A program made the position numbers and the translations under genes. Under the pieces are notes generated by a model, which made no database searches, had not been told where the DNA came from, and was given only the letters and a program-made list of their open reading frames with translations. Below, one piece after another: positions 8,937 through 18,253 of a DNA stretch of 64,000 nucleotides. Every line of letters begins with the position of its first letter. Positions within the stretch are counted from its first letter, which is position 1. This stretch comes from an uncultured Lachnospiraceae bacterium (GTDB taxonomy: Bacteria; Bacillota; Clostridia; Lachnospirales; Lachnospiraceae). The stretch is taken from the NCBI GenBank assembly GCA_947631505.1, contig CANRLR010000004.1:1-64000 (forward strand), in the 5' to 3' direction.

Positions 8937-11900
8937 ATGTACAAAAAAGTATCCACCGGCATGGATTTTGTCAGCCGGGAAAAAGAAATTGAAAATTTTT
9001 GGAAAGAACATGACATTTTCAACAAAAGCATCAAATTGCGCGAGGGATGTCCTACGTATATGTTCTACGACGGACCGCCGACGGCCAATGGTAAACCGCA
9101 TATCGGCCATGTACTTACCCGTGTGATTAAGGATATGATTCCAAGATACCGCACGATGAAGGGATACCGGGTTCCTCGTAAGGCAGGATGGGATACCCAC
9201 GGGCTTCCGGTTGAGCTGGAAGTAGAGAAACTTCTTGGCCTGGATGGGAAAGAGCAGATTGAAGAATATGGAATGGAGCCATTCATCAAGCAGTGTAAAG
9301 AATCCGTTTGGAAATACAAAGGAATGTGGGAAGATTTTTCTGACACGGTAGGCTTTTGGGCGGATATGGATAATCCGTATGTAACTTATGATGATAATTT
9401 TATTGAGTCTGAGTGGTGGGCGTTGAAACAGATTTGGGATAAGGAACTTCTTTACAAAGGCTTTAAAATTGTTCCGTATTGTCCTCGCTGTGGAACACCG
9501 TTGTCAGCTCAGGAGGTAGCACAGGGCTATAAGACAGTAAAAGAGCGTTCTGCTATCGTTCGTTTTAAGGTGGTGGACGAGGATGCCTATTTCCTTGCAT
9601 GGACAACAACACCGTGGACTTTGCCAAGTAACGTAGCACTTTGTGTAAATCCAAAGGACAATTATTGTAAAGTAAAGGCTGCGGATGGATATACTTATTA
9701 TATGGCAGAGGAGCTTTTGGATTCGGTTCTTGGCAAGCTGGTGGAGGATGAGGAAACGAAAGCGTATGAAATATTAGACCGTTTCCCGGGTACTGCATTA
9801 GAGTATAAAGAGTACGAGCCATTGTTTGCCTGTGCGAAAGAGTGTGCTGACAAGCAGAACAAGAAAGGCTTTTTTGTTACCTGTGATACTTATGTAACCA
9901 TGACCGATGGTACTGGTATTGTTCATATTGCACCTGCATTTGGTGAGGACGATGCCAACGTGGGAAGAAACTATGATTTGCCGTTCGTACAGTTCGTGAA
10001 CGGGAAAGGAGAATTGACAGAGGAAACGCCGTTTGCCGGAATTTTTGTAAAAAAAGCAGATCCGGAAGTGTTAAAGGATTTAGATGCCAGAGGACAGCTT
10101 TTTGCTGCACCGAAATTTGAGCATGAATACCCGCATTGCTGGCGTTGTGATACACCACTGATTTACTATGCAAGAGAGTCATGGTACATTCGGGAGACTG
10201 CTGTTAAGGACGACTTGATTCGTAATAATAATACAGTAAACTGGATTCCCGAATCCATTGGCAAAGGCCGTTTTGGAAACTGGCTGGAGAATATTCAGGA
10301 CTGGGCGATTTCCCGTAACCGTTATTGGGGAACTCCATTAAATATCTGGGAGTGTGAGTGTGGACATCAGGAGTGTATTGGAAGCCGTTCGGAATTAGTG
10401 GAGCGGGCCGGAGATGAAAAGGCAGCGGAAGTAGAGCTTCATCGTCCCTATATTGACGAAGTGACATTTACCTGTCCAAAATGTGGCAAGACAATGCATC
10501 GTGTGCCGGAAGTAATTGACTGCTGGTTCGATTCCGGAGCAATGCCATTTGCCCAGTATCATTATCCGTTTGAAAATAAAGAATTGTTTGAGAGCCAGTT
10601 CCCAGCTCAGTTTATCTCTGAGGCAGTAGACCAGACCCGTGGATGGTTTCACTCGCTGATGGCTGAATCTACCCTGTTATTTAATAAAGCACCATATGAA
10701 AATGTAATTGTTCTTGGACATGTGCAGGACGAAAATGGTCAGAAGATGAGTAAGAGTAAGGGAAATGCGGTAGATCCGTTTGAAGCATTGAAAAGTTATG
10801 GTGCGGATGCGATTCGCTGGTATTTCTATGTGAATAGTGCTCCATGGCTGCCAAACCGTTTCCATGGCAAGGCCGTCATTGAAGGACAGCGCAAATTTAT
10901 GGGAACTTTGTGGAATACTTATGCATTCTATGTGTTATATGCGGAAATAGATAATTTTAATCCGCTGGATTATACATTGGAATATGATAAATTATCTGTT
11001 ATGGATAAATGGCTTCTGTCTAAATTACAAACAACAGTGAAAGCGGTAGACACGAATTTAGAAAATTATCGTATTCCGGAAACAGCGAAGGCATTACAGC
11101 AGTTTGTGGATGATATGAGCAACTGGTATGTACGCCGTTGTCGTGACCGTTTTTGGGCAAAGGGCATGGAGCAGGATAAAATCAATGCATACATGACGCT
11201 TTATACCGCACTGGTAACGATTAGCAAGGCAGCAGCTCCGATGATTCCTTTTATGACAGAAAGCATCTATCAGAACCTTGTATGTGGACTGGACAGAAAG
11301 GCGCCGGAGAGTATTCATCTCTGTGATTTTCCAGTGGTAAACGATGAGTGGGTGGACAAAGAATTAGAGGAAAAAATGGAAGAGCTTTTGGACATTGTTG
11401 TTCTTGGGCGTGCCTGCCGGAATACGGCAAACATCAAGAACCGCCAGCCAATTGGTAAAATGTATGTTAAGGCAGAAGGCGAATTGTCCGATTTCTATAA
11501 AGAGATTATTGCGGATGAGCTGAACGTAAAAGAGGTTGTTTTCACACAGGATGTAACAGATTTTACTACCTATAGCTTTAAACCACAGCTTCGTACGTTG
11601 GGCCGCCGGTTCGGAAGCAAAATCAATATGGTAAAAGAGGTGCTTGCCGGACTGGATGGTAATCAGACAATGGATGCACTGAATACGACGGGAGAAGTAA
11701 CGGTAATGGTTGATGGTGCAGAAGAAGTTCTCACGAAGGAAGATTTGCTGATTGAGTCGGCACAGATGGAAGGTTATGTAAGCGAGTCTGACCGCGGCAT
11801 TACCGTTGTGCTGGATACTAATTTGACACCGGAATTAATCGAAGAAGGGTTTGTCCGTGAGATAATCAGCAAAATCCAGACGATGCGAAAGGATTCAGAC

Positions 11901-12098
11901 TTTGAAGTTACCGACCACATCCGGGTATATCAGGATGGAAATGATAAAATCCGCAAGATTTTTGAAAACAATGCAGAAACCATTAAAGCCGATGTTCTGG
12001 CGGATGAAATTTTCCTTGGAGAAATGAAAGGTCATACCGCCGAATGGAAAATTAATGGTGAAGCAGTTGTTCTGGGGGTAACCAAAATTACTATATAA
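8937..12098 (+). CDS. ileS: isoleucyl-tRNA synthetase, type 2-like
   Basis: This class I synthetase charges tRNA-Ile. The 1053-residue product has the HIGH box in GKPHIGHVLTR near residue 58, an editing (CP1) domain, the KMSKS loop in GQKMSKSKGNAVDP and the anticodon-binding helical region. Length and motif context resemble the eukaryote-like type 2 IleRS (in other bacteria linked to low mupirocin sensitivity) rather than the shorter type 1. The classic C-terminal Cys4 zinc knuckle is not seen; internal CPRCG and CPKCG pairs are present. The ribosome site is AGGAGGAAGG just before ATG 8937. Expression is controlled by the Ile T-box upstream. Confidence 0.96.
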   Translation: MYKKVSTGMDFVSREKEIENFWKEHDIFNKSIKLREGCPTYMFYDGPPTANGKPHIGHVLTRVIKDMIPRYRTMKGYRVPRKAGWDTHGLPVELEVEKLLGLDGKEQIEEYGMEPFIKQCKESVWKYKGMWEDFSDTVGFWADMDNPYVTYDDNFIESEWWALKQIWDKELLYKGFKIVPYCPRCGTPLSAQEVAQGYKTVKERSAIVRFKVVDEDAYFLAWTTTPWTLPSNVALCVNPKDNYCKVKAADGYTYYMAEELLDSVLGKLVEDEETKAYEILDRFPGTALEYKEYEPLFACAKECADKQNKKGFFVTCDTYVTMTDGTGIVHIAPAFGEDDANVGRNYDLPFVQFVNGKGELTEETPFAGIFVKKADPEVLKDLDARGQLFAAPKFEHEYPHCWRCDTPLIYYARESWYIRETAVKDDLIRNNNTVNWIPESIGKGRFGNWLENIQDWAISRNRYWGTPLNIWECECGHQECIGSRSELVERAGDEKAAEVELHRPYIDEVTFTCPKCGKTMHRVPEVIDCWFDSGAMPFAQYHYPFENKELFESQFPAQFISEAVDQTRGWFHSLMAESTLLFNKAPYENVIVLGHVQDENGQKMSKSKGNAVDPFEALKSYGADAIRWYFYVNSAPWLPNRFHGKAVIEGQRKFMGTLWNTYAFYVLYAEIDNFNPLDYTLEYDKLSVMDKWLLSKLQTTVKAVDTNLENYRIPETAKALQQFVDDMSNWYVRRCRDRFWAKGMEQDKINAYMTLYTALVTISKAAAPMIPFMTESIYQNLVCGLDRKAPESIHLCDFPVVNDEWVDKELEEKMEELLDIVVLGRACRNTANIKNRQPIGKMYVKAEGELSDFYKEIIADELNVKEVVFTQDVTDFTTYSFKPQLRTLGRRFGSKINMVKEVLAGLDGNQTMDALNTTGEVTVMVDGAEEVLTKEDLLIESAQMEGYVSESDRGITVVLDTNLTPELIEEGFVREIISKIQTMRKDSDFEVTDHIRVYQDGNDKIRKIFENNAETIKADVLADEIFLGEMKGHTAEWKINGEAVVLGVTKITI

Positions 12099-12138
12099 AC
12101 AGGCAATCATTTATCAGAATGAAGAAAGTGAGGATATT

Positions 12139-14601
12139 ATGGCATTTTTAACAGAAAAAGAGCGTAAAAAGGAATTGAAAGCAAATATTGAGAACTATAT
12201 GAAATTGCTATTCCGCAAGTCTGTTGCGGAAGCATCTCCACAGCAGTTGTATCAGGCAGTTTCTTTCGCGATAAAAGATATCGTGGTAGATGACTGGATG
12301 GCTACTCATAAAGCGTATGAGAAAAAGGATGTAAAGACCGTTTACTATCTTTCCATGGAATTTTTGATGGGGCGGGCACTGGGAAATATGATTATTAACC
12401 TAAAACAGGACGAGACAGTCAGAGCTGTTTTGAATGAGATGGGTGTTGATTTGGACATTTTGGAAGATGAAGAGCCGGATGCAGCACTTGGTAATGGTGG
12501 TCTCGGCCGTCTTGCGGCTTGCTTTTTGGATTCCCTGTCGACTTTAGGATATCCTGCTTATGGTTGCGGTATCCGTTACAAATATGGTATGTTTAAGCAG
12601 AAAATTGAAAACGGTTTCCAGATTGAGGCACCGGATGATTGGTTAAAAGAAGGAAATCCATTCGAGATGAAACGGCCTGAGTATGCGGTGGAAGTTCATT
12701 TTGGCGGATATGTAGCAGTCCGTAAGGATGAGGCAACAGGAAGAGATAAATTTGTACAGGAAAATTATCAGTCTGTTATGGCAGTGCCATATGATTTACC
12801 GATTGTCGGATATGGCAACAAGATTGTCAATACCCTTCGTATTTGGGATGCAGAAGCAATTGATACCTTTAACTTGGATTCTTTTGATAAAGGGGATTAT
12901 CAGAAGGCTGTTGAGCAGCAGAACCTTGCCCGTACGATTTGTGAGGTCTTATATCCAAATGACAACCATACAGCAGGAAAAGAGCTTCGCTTGAAACAGC
13001 AGTATTTCTTCGTATCAGCCAGTGTACAGCGTGCAGTCATGAAGTATATGGAGACTCATAACGATATTCATGGTCTTCCGGAGAAAGTCTGCTTCCAGCT
13101 GAATGATACCCATCCAACGGTAACCGTGCCGGAGCTGATGAGAATTCTTTTGGATGAATATGGCTTGGATTGGGAAGATGCATGGGATATTACAACAAGA
13201 ACCTGTGCTTACACCAATCACACAATTATGTCGGAAGCTTTGGAAAAATGGCCTCTTGAACTGTTCTCCCGTCTTCTTCCTAGAATTTATCAGATTACGG
13301 AAGAGATTAACCGTCGTTTCCAGAATAAGATTCAGGAGAAATATCCAAATGATTTTGACAAAGTGAAGAGCATGGCGATCATTTATGACGGACAGGTCAA
13401 AATGGCCCACCTTGCTATTGCAGCCGGATTCTCTGTCAATGGTGTAGCAAGACTTCACACCGAGATTCTAAAAAATCAGGAGCTGAAGGATTTCTATCAG
13501 ATGATGCCGGAGAAATTCAATAATAAGACGAATGGTATTACCCAGCGTCGTTTCCTTCTTCATGGAAACCCAAAACTTGCTGCATGGGTGACAGATAAGA
13601 TTGGTGATGAGTGGATTACCGATTTGTCACAGATCAATAGGCTTTCTATTTATGTGGATGATAAGAGAGCACAGCAGGAATTTATGAATATTAAATATCA
13701 GAATAAAGTACGTTTGGCAAAATACATTAAAGAGCATAATGGTATTGAGGTAGATCCTCGTTCTATTTTCGATGTACAGGTAAAACGTCTTCATGAGTAT
13801 AAACGCCAGTTGTTGAATATTTTGCACATTATGCATCTGTACAATGAATTGAAGAAGAATCCGACCATGGATATGTATCCAAGAACCTTTATCTTTGGTG
13901 CAAAGGCATCAGCCGGATACCGTCGTGCAAAAGCCATTATTAAACTGATCAACAGCGTTGCGGATGTTGTCAACAATGATGCTTCCATTCAGGGAAAGAT
14001 TAAAGTTGTATTTATTGAAAATTACCGCGTATCCAATGCGGAAATGATTTTTGCAGCAGCAGATGTATCCGAACAGATTTCTACAGCAAGTAAAGAGGCA
14101 TCCGGAACCGGTAACATGAAGTTTATGCTGAATGGTGCCCCGACTCTTGGAACAATGGATGGTGCCAATGTAGAAATTGTGGAGGAAGTGGGAGAAGAAA
14201 ATGCATTTATCTTCGGACTTTCTTCTCAGGAAGTAATTGATTTTGAGCAGAATAAACAGTATAATCCAAAAGAGATTTATAATATGGATGCGGATATCCG
14301 TGCTGTTCTTACCCAGCTGGTAGACGGAACCTATTCACCGGAGAATCTTGAGATGTTCCGCGAGATTTATAATTCTCTGCTTGAATCGAATGGTTATGAG
14401 CCAGCAGACCAGTATTTCATTTTGAAAGATTTCCGTTCTTATGAGGAAGCGCAAAAGAGAGTAGAAGAGGCTTACCGTGATGAAGACCGCTGGGCAAAAA
14501 TGGCAATGCTCCAGACTGCAAAATGTGGTAAGTTCTCCTCAGACCGTACGATTGAAGAATACGCAAAAGAGATTTGGCATTTGGAGAAAGTTACGCTGTA
14601 A
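12139..14601 (+). CDS. glgP: glycogen/maltodextrin phosphorylase
   Basis: This 820-residue GT35 phosphorylase releases glucose-1-phosphate from alpha-1,4-glucans in the cytoplasm. The N-terminal part has the SMEFLMGRALGNM and GNGGLGRLAACFLDS blocks. The pyridoxal-phosphate lysine lies in EASGTGNMKFMLNGA, followed by LGTMDGANVEI. Length is normal for the family. It lies 40 bp after ileS, with a weak GTGAGG ribosome site, and may be partly cotranscribed with it. The terminator at 14650 lies beyond its stop. Confidence 0.97.
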   Translation: MAFLTEKERKKELKANIENYMKLLFRKSVAEASPQQLYQAVSFAIKDIVVDDWMATHKAYEKKDVKTVYYLSMEFLMGRALGNMIINLKQDETVRAVLNEMGVDLDILEDEEPDAALGNGGLGRLAACFLDSLSTLGYPAYGCGIRYKYGMFKQKIENGFQIEAPDDWLKEGNPFEMKRPEYAVEVHFGGYVAVRKDEATGRDKFVQENYQSVMAVPYDLPIVGYGNKIVNTLRIWDAEAIDTFNLDSFDKGDYQKAVEQQNLARTICEVLYPNDNHTAGKELRLKQQYFFVSASVQRAVMKYMETHNDIHGLPEKVCFQLNDTHPTVTVPELMRILLDEYGLDWEDAWDITTRTCAYTNHTIMSEALEKWPLELFSRLLPRIYQITEEINRRFQNKIQEKYPNDFDKVKSMAIIYDGQVKMAHLAIAAGFSVNGVARLHTEILKNQELKDFYQMMPEKFNNKTNGITQRRFLLHGNPKLAAWVTDKIGDEWITDLSQINRLSIYVDDKRAQQEFMNIKYQNKVRLAKYIKEHNGIEVDPRSIFDVQVKRLHEYKRQLLNILHIMHLYNELKKNPTMDMYPRTFIFGAKASAGYRRAKAIIKLINSVADVVNNDASIQGKIKVVFIENYRVSNAEMIFAAADVSEQISTASKEASGTGNMKFMLNGAPTLGTMDGANVEIVEEVGEENAFIFGLSSQEVIDFEQNKQYNPKEIYNMDADIRAVLTQLVDGTYSPENLEMFREIYNSLLESNGYEPADQYFILKDFRSYEEAQKRVEEAYRDEDRWAKMAMLQTAKCGKFSSDRTIEEYAKEIWHLEKVTL

Positions 14602-14640
14602 GTAGATTGGTTTGTAAAAAAATTATAAAAGAATAAAACT

Positions 14641-14670
14641 GTATAACATCACCTCTCTTGGTCATACTAA
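14641..14670 (+). promoter_or_regulatory. sigF/sigG-type forespore promoter
   Basis: GTATA at 14641-14645, a 14 bp spacer, then GGTCATACTA at 14660-14669. This fits the sigF/sigG form GYATA, about 15 bp, GGNNANAHTR. It would start RNA near 14676, after the left arm of the terminator hairpin that overlaps it. The SpoIIQ-like gene downstream is the kind of gene sigF controls. Confidence 0.6.
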
Positions 14671-14694
14671 GACTAAAAAGAGAGGTGATTTTTT
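14650..14694 (+). terminator. glgP terminator whose right arm is the next gene's RBS
   Basis: CACCTCTCTT (14650-14659) and AAGAGAGGTG (14678-14687) form a perfect 10 bp stem followed by ATTTTTT. The right arm contains the GAGAGGTGA ribosome site of the gene starting at 14695, so read-through RNA from glgP would be terminated or hide that site. Confidence 0.8.
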
Positions 14695-15399
14695 ATGTTC
14701 TATAAAGAAAAGGGATTTTATATTTCCTTATTATGTGGTTTGGTTGCTTTAATTGCTTTTGGTGCTATCTGCTACAGTATGATTGGTCCAACAGAAGAAG
14801 GTGACAGTGGCTCAAAAGTAGCAGTAGAAAGCCCGAAACCTGTCCAGACAGAAGCACCAAAAACGCAAGAAACTACTTCGGATGAAGTAACATCCGAAGT
14901 AAAGGCAACTGAGACACCGAAAGCAACAAAAAAACCGAAAAAAACGGTAAAGACAGGGACAACTCCGGTACAGAATAAATTACACTTTGATCAGGAGGCT
15001 GGATTACTTTGGCCGGTAGAGGGAAAAATTCTTATGGAATACAGTGCGGATAAAGTAGTTTATTTTAAGACACTGGCAGAGTACCGTACCAATCCGGCGG
15101 TGCTCATTGAAGCGAAAGCAGGAGATAATGTTCAGGCAAGTGCCAATGGAGTGGTGAAAGAAATTTATACCTCGGAAGAAACCGGACGGACACTTACCAT
15201 GGATATTGGAGATAATTTTACCGTAACTTATGGTCAGTTAAAGGAAATTACTGTGCAGAAAGGGGATAGTGTGATGGAGGGACAAGTCATCGGAAAGGTG
15301 GCAGAGCCGACAAAATATTATTCCATGGAAGGAACAAATTTGTACTATCAGGTAAAAGAAAACAAAAATACAGTGAATCCCATGGTACTGTTGAGATAG
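14695..15399 (+). CDS. SpoIIQ-like protein with degenerate LytM/M23 domain
   Basis: This 234-residue bitopic protein has one N-terminal transmembrane helix (about residues 8-30), a Thr/Pro/Lys-rich linker (about 35-100) and a C-terminal M23/LytM fold (about 104-234; LLWPVEGKILMEYS, then AKAGDNVQASANGVV, then VTYGQLKEI). The zinc-binding HxxxD and HxH residues of active M23 enzymes are missing; the usual YxHL is YGQL. This matches a scaffold role like that of SpoIIQ, which joins SpoIIIAH across the sporulation septum. The forespore-type promoter supports that. An inactive M23-like envelope protein of another kind is the alternative. Confidence 0.75.
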   Translation: MFYKEKGFYISLLCGLVALIAFGAICYSMIGPTEEGDSGSKVAVESPKPVQTEAPKTQETTSDEVTSEVKATETPKATKKPKKTVKTGTTPVQNKLHFDQEAGLLWPVEGKILMEYSADKVVYFKTLAEYRTNPAVLIEAKAGDNVQASANGVVKEIYTSEETGRTLTMDIGDNFTVTYGQLKEITVQKGDSVMEGQVIGKVAEPTKYYSMEGTNLYYQVKENKNTVNPMVLLR

Positions 15400-15434
15400 A
15401 CCGTGGATTGTATGAGTGATATAGTGTTTTTTAG

Positions 15435-15463
15435 GAAAGTTGCGGCACTGCCGCAACTTTTCT
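15435..15463. terminator. GC-rich hairpin after the SpoIIQ-like gene
   Basis: AAAGTTGCGGC (15436-15446) and GCCGCAACTTT (15450-15460) form an 11 bp perfect stem with a 3-nt loop. The T-tract is short (CTTTTCTG), so it may work as a weak or bidirectional terminator. Confidence 0.65.
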
Positions 15464-15513
15464 GCGTAAAAGAGGGGCTTCTAATTTGTGAGCAAACCCT
15501 GCTCTTGATTGGA

Positions 15514-15542
15514 TTGCGAAAACAGACGGAATATGCTACTAT
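15514..15542 (+). promoter_or_regulatory. candidate promoter of the STM40xx-like operon
   Basis: TTGCGA (15514-15519), 17 bp, TACTAT (15537-15542). The match is moderate, but this is the only good candidate before the five-gene cluster. Confidence 0.4.
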
Positions 15543-15582
15543 ATAGGTATAAAAAACGGATATAAAAAGAAAGGGGTATGTT

Positions 15583-16452
15583 ATGTACAAGAGTAAACGT
15601 TTTTCTTACACGTATGAGGACTGGGACGAAGGAGGGAAAGATGCGAAAACTATGGTGGAGGATATTCTGAAGGATTCGGAACTTTCTGACCTGGATGAGA
15701 TTGTTATCGGCTGCTGGGGAGAGTGCTGGGATGATAATGATGGGGCACAGGAAATCATTGATGGAATCGTTGCCAATAAAGAAAAGTTCTCTCATATCAA
15801 GAGTCTTTTTATTGGAGACATGGACTATGAGGACTGTGAGGTATCATGGATCATTCAGGGAAATTATTCCAAGCTCTGGGCGGCAATGCCCCAGCTGGAA
15901 AAGCTGGTAATTAAGGGAAGCACGGATTTGGAGTTAGGAGAAATCCAGCATAGCCGGTTACAGCATTTAGAAATTATCTGCGGAGGACTTCCTTCGGATG
16001 TCATTCAGTCAGTACAGAAAGCAAAATTGCCATCTCTTCAGACTTTGGTGTTGTATATTGGTGTTGAGGAGTATGGGTTTAACGGAGATATTTCGACTAT
16101 TCAGAATTTTCTGGCAAAGTCTGATTTTCCTAAGTTATCCTATTTGGGAATTACGGACAGCGAGATTCAGAATGAGATTACGGAAGCAGTATTGAACTGT
16201 AAATACATAGACCAGCTTGAAGTGTTAGATCTTTCCATGGGTTCATTGACAGATCAAGGTGGACAGATGCTGCTGGAACAGATTCCGAAGCATTCTAATA
16301 TTAAGTCTTTAGATTTGGAATATCATTATATGTCGGATGAGATGATGGATAAGTTAAAGAACCTTTTGGGTGTTGCGGTAAATGTGGAAGACCAGCAGGA
16401 GGCGGAAGAATACGGGGGAGAAGTGTATTATTATCCGATGTTGACAGAATAA
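15583..16452 (+). CDS. STM4015-family leucine-rich-repeat protein
   Basis: This 289-residue soluble protein has degenerate leucine-rich repeats (LEKLVIKG, LQHLEIICGG, LQTLVLYIG, LSYLGITDSE, LEVLDLSMGSLTDQG, IKSLDLEYH) and an acidic N-terminal part (EDWDEGGKDAK). The family name is assigned from repeat style and from its place at the head of the STM4015-4014-4013-4012-4011 gene order. No signal peptide is seen. LRR proteins usually bind other proteins, so it may present or recognise the substrate of the following enzymes. GAAAGGGG is the ribosome site. Its stop overlaps the next start (TAATG). Confidence 0.75.
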   Translation: MYKSKRFSYTYEDWDEGGKDAKTMVEDILKDSELSDLDEIVIGCWGECWDDNDGAQEIIDGIVANKEKFSHIKSLFIGDMDYEDCEVSWIIQGNYSKLWAAMPQLEKLVIKGSTDLELGEIQHSRLQHLEIICGGLPSDVIQSVQKAKLPSLQTLVLYIGVEEYGFNGDISTIQNFLAKSDFPKLSYLGITDSEIQNEITEAVLNCKYIDQLEVLDLSMGSLTDQGGQMLLEQIPKHSNIKSLDLEYHYMSDEMMDKLKNLLGVAVNVEDQQEAEEYGGEVYYYPMLTE

Positions 16453-17444
16453 TGATGTTTCTTATTGGTGAGGAAAATTCCAAGCGGACGCTTTATATGA
16501 AAAAGGCGGCAGACAGCATGCATGTCCCGTTGCAGGTAATCAGCTGGGATAATCTGCGTCATCCATTGGATTTGGAACAGTTGCAGGGGGCGGTGGTAAA
16601 AGTAGATCCGCCCTCTTTTCAGACGGTACATTTCTGTCATATGCAAAAGCTGCTGGAGCAATATCGGGCAGTCTTAAAGAGGCTGATGCAGGCAGAATGC
16701 CGGTTCCTGAATTCACCGGGGGATATCTGCCGGCTGTTAGATAAAAGGGAAACAAAATGGTATCTGCAGGAGCAGGGAGTTCCTGTGACACAGATGTTTT
16801 CTGAGAAGTTCCAGACGGTGGAACAGCTGATAGAAATCATGAAAAAAAGACATTGCTATTCTGTCTTTGTAAAGCCGAGATACTTTTCCGGAGCGGCGGG
16901 TGTAGCCGCGTTTCGGATTCATCCCGGTCATGGGAAAATGAGGTTATATACTTCCTGCCGCTCGGAGGGAAAGGAACTGGTCAATACGAAGAAACTTTTT
17001 TGCCTGACAGATCAGAATGAGATTTACTGTCTGTTGGAAAAATTGTTATCGTTGGACTGTGTGGTGGAGCGGTGGCATCCGAAAGCGGATTTTGGCGGGA
17101 AAAGCTATGATTTACGGGTGGTCTTCCAGTTCGAGCATATTGCTCATATTGTTGTGAGACAGTCCAAAGGGCCGATTACGAATCTGCACCTGAATAATCA
17201 GGCCTTGGATATCCGGCAGTTAGGCTTGGAAAAGACAATCATAGATGAAATTACAATGGTATGTGAAAAGGCATTTGCAATTTTTCCGGGACTTTCTATG
17301 GCAGGTGTGGATATTTTGCTGGAAAAGGGCACAGGGAAGCCAAGGATTATTGAGATGAATGGTCAGGGAGATTTGATTTATCAGGATATTTATCATGAGA
17401 ACAGGATATACCGGGAACAGGTGGATGAGCTATGCAGAAAATAG
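16452..17444 (+). CDS. STM4014-family ATP-grasp protein
   Basis: This 330-residue protein has an ATP-grasp fold: a nucleotide-binding lysine in VFVKPRYFSGAAGV (about residue 140), YDLRVVFQ, and the metal-binding C-terminal block AGVDILL followed by PRIIEMNGQGD. ATP-grasp enzymes join a carboxylate to an amine or thiol by way of an acyl phosphate. The substrate here is unknown. The start overlaps the previous stop by 1 bp (a second ATG follows at 16455) and the end overlaps the next gene by 13 bp, so the proteins are probably made together. Confidence 0.8.
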   Translation: MMFLIGEENSKRTLYMKKAADSMHVPLQVISWDNLRHPLDLEQLQGAVVKVDPPSFQTVHFCHMQKLLEQYRAVLKRLMQAECRFLNSPGDICRLLDKRETKWYLQEQGVPVTQMFSEKFQTVEQLIEIMKKRHCYSVFVKPRYFSGAAGVAAFRIHPGHGKMRLYTSCRSEGKELVNTKKLFCLTDQNEIYCLLEKLLSLDCVVERWHPKADFGGKSYDLRVVFQFEHIAHIVVRQSKGPITNLHLNNQALDIRQLGLEKTIIDEITMVCEKAFAIFPGLSMAGVDILLEKGTGKPRIIEMNGQGDLIYQDIYHENRIYREQVDELCRK

Positions 17445-18235
17445 ATATGAATGAGATTGTTGGGAATTATCATATTTTATTTTTGTGTTTGGATTCCCTT
17501 CGTTATGATGTGGCATATGAAGAGCAGCAGAATCAGGGAACTCCGGTCTTGAACCGTTATGGAACATGGAGAAAATGTCAGGCGCCCGGCAACTTTACTT
17601 ATCCCTCTCATCAGGCGATGTTTGCCGGTTTTTTTCCTGTGGATGAAGATATCTGCAATATGAAGGCCCGGGAAAAGCTGTTCTTTTCAGAAGATATTGG
17701 TATGGGACGCAGGGCACCGGAAGGAGCTTTTACTTTTCAGGGGCCGAACTGGGTGGAAGGCTTGGAGAAGGAAGGGTATGAAACTTATTGTATAGGCGGG
17801 GTCAGTTTTTTTGATAAGAGGACAGATATTGGAAAGGTCATGCCTTCTTTTTTTAAACATAGTTATTGGAACCCTTCTTTTGGGTGCAAGGTACCGGAAT
17901 CTGTGAACAATCAGGTGGATTTTGCGATTCGGAAATTAGGACAAATGCAGGAGGGACAAAAAATCATGATGTATATCAATTTTTCTGCCCTGCATTACCC
18001 GAATTACTATTATATTCCGGGAGCAAAGAAGGACAGCAAACAGGCACATGCAGCAGCACTTCGTCACATTGATGGACAGTTGGAACGGCTGTTTGCCGCA
18101 TTTGGTCAAAAGGGAAGGACTTTTGTCATCTGCTGTTCCGACCACGGAACCTGTTATGGGGAGGATGGGATATGGTATCATGGTGTCAATCATCCCATTG
18201 TAAATACGGTGCCCTATAAACATTTTACGTTATAA
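17432..18235 (+). CDS. STM4013/SEN3800-family sulfatase-fold hydrolase
   Basis: This 267-residue protein belongs to the alkaline phosphatase/sulfatase fold. The metal-binding aspartate is in FLCLDSLRYD, a Thr nucleophile position in GNFTYPSHQAMFAGF, and the second metal site in CCSDHGTCYGEDGIWYHGVNHP. There is no signal peptide, so it acts in the cytoplasm, unlike most sulfatases. A Thr nucleophile rather than a CxPxR formylglycine motif points to a phosphoesterase or phosphotransferase reaction. It overlaps the ATP-grasp gene by 13 bp and precedes the radical SAM gene by 18 bp. Confidence 0.8.
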   Translation: MQKIDMNEIVGNYHILFLCLDSLRYDVAYEEQQNQGTPVLNRYGTWRKCQAPGNFTYPSHQAMFAGFFPVDEDICNMKAREKLFFSEDIGMGRRAPEGAFTFQGPNWVEGLEKEGYETYCIGGVSFFDKRTDIGKVMPSFFKHSYWNPSFGCKVPESVNNQVDFAIRKLGQMQEGQKIMMYINFSALHYPNYYYIPGAKKDSKQAHAAALRHIDGQLERLFAAFGQKGRTFVICCSDHGTCYGEDGIWYHGVNHPIVNTVPYKHFTL

Positions 18236-18253
18236 AAAAGCGGGAGGAATTGG

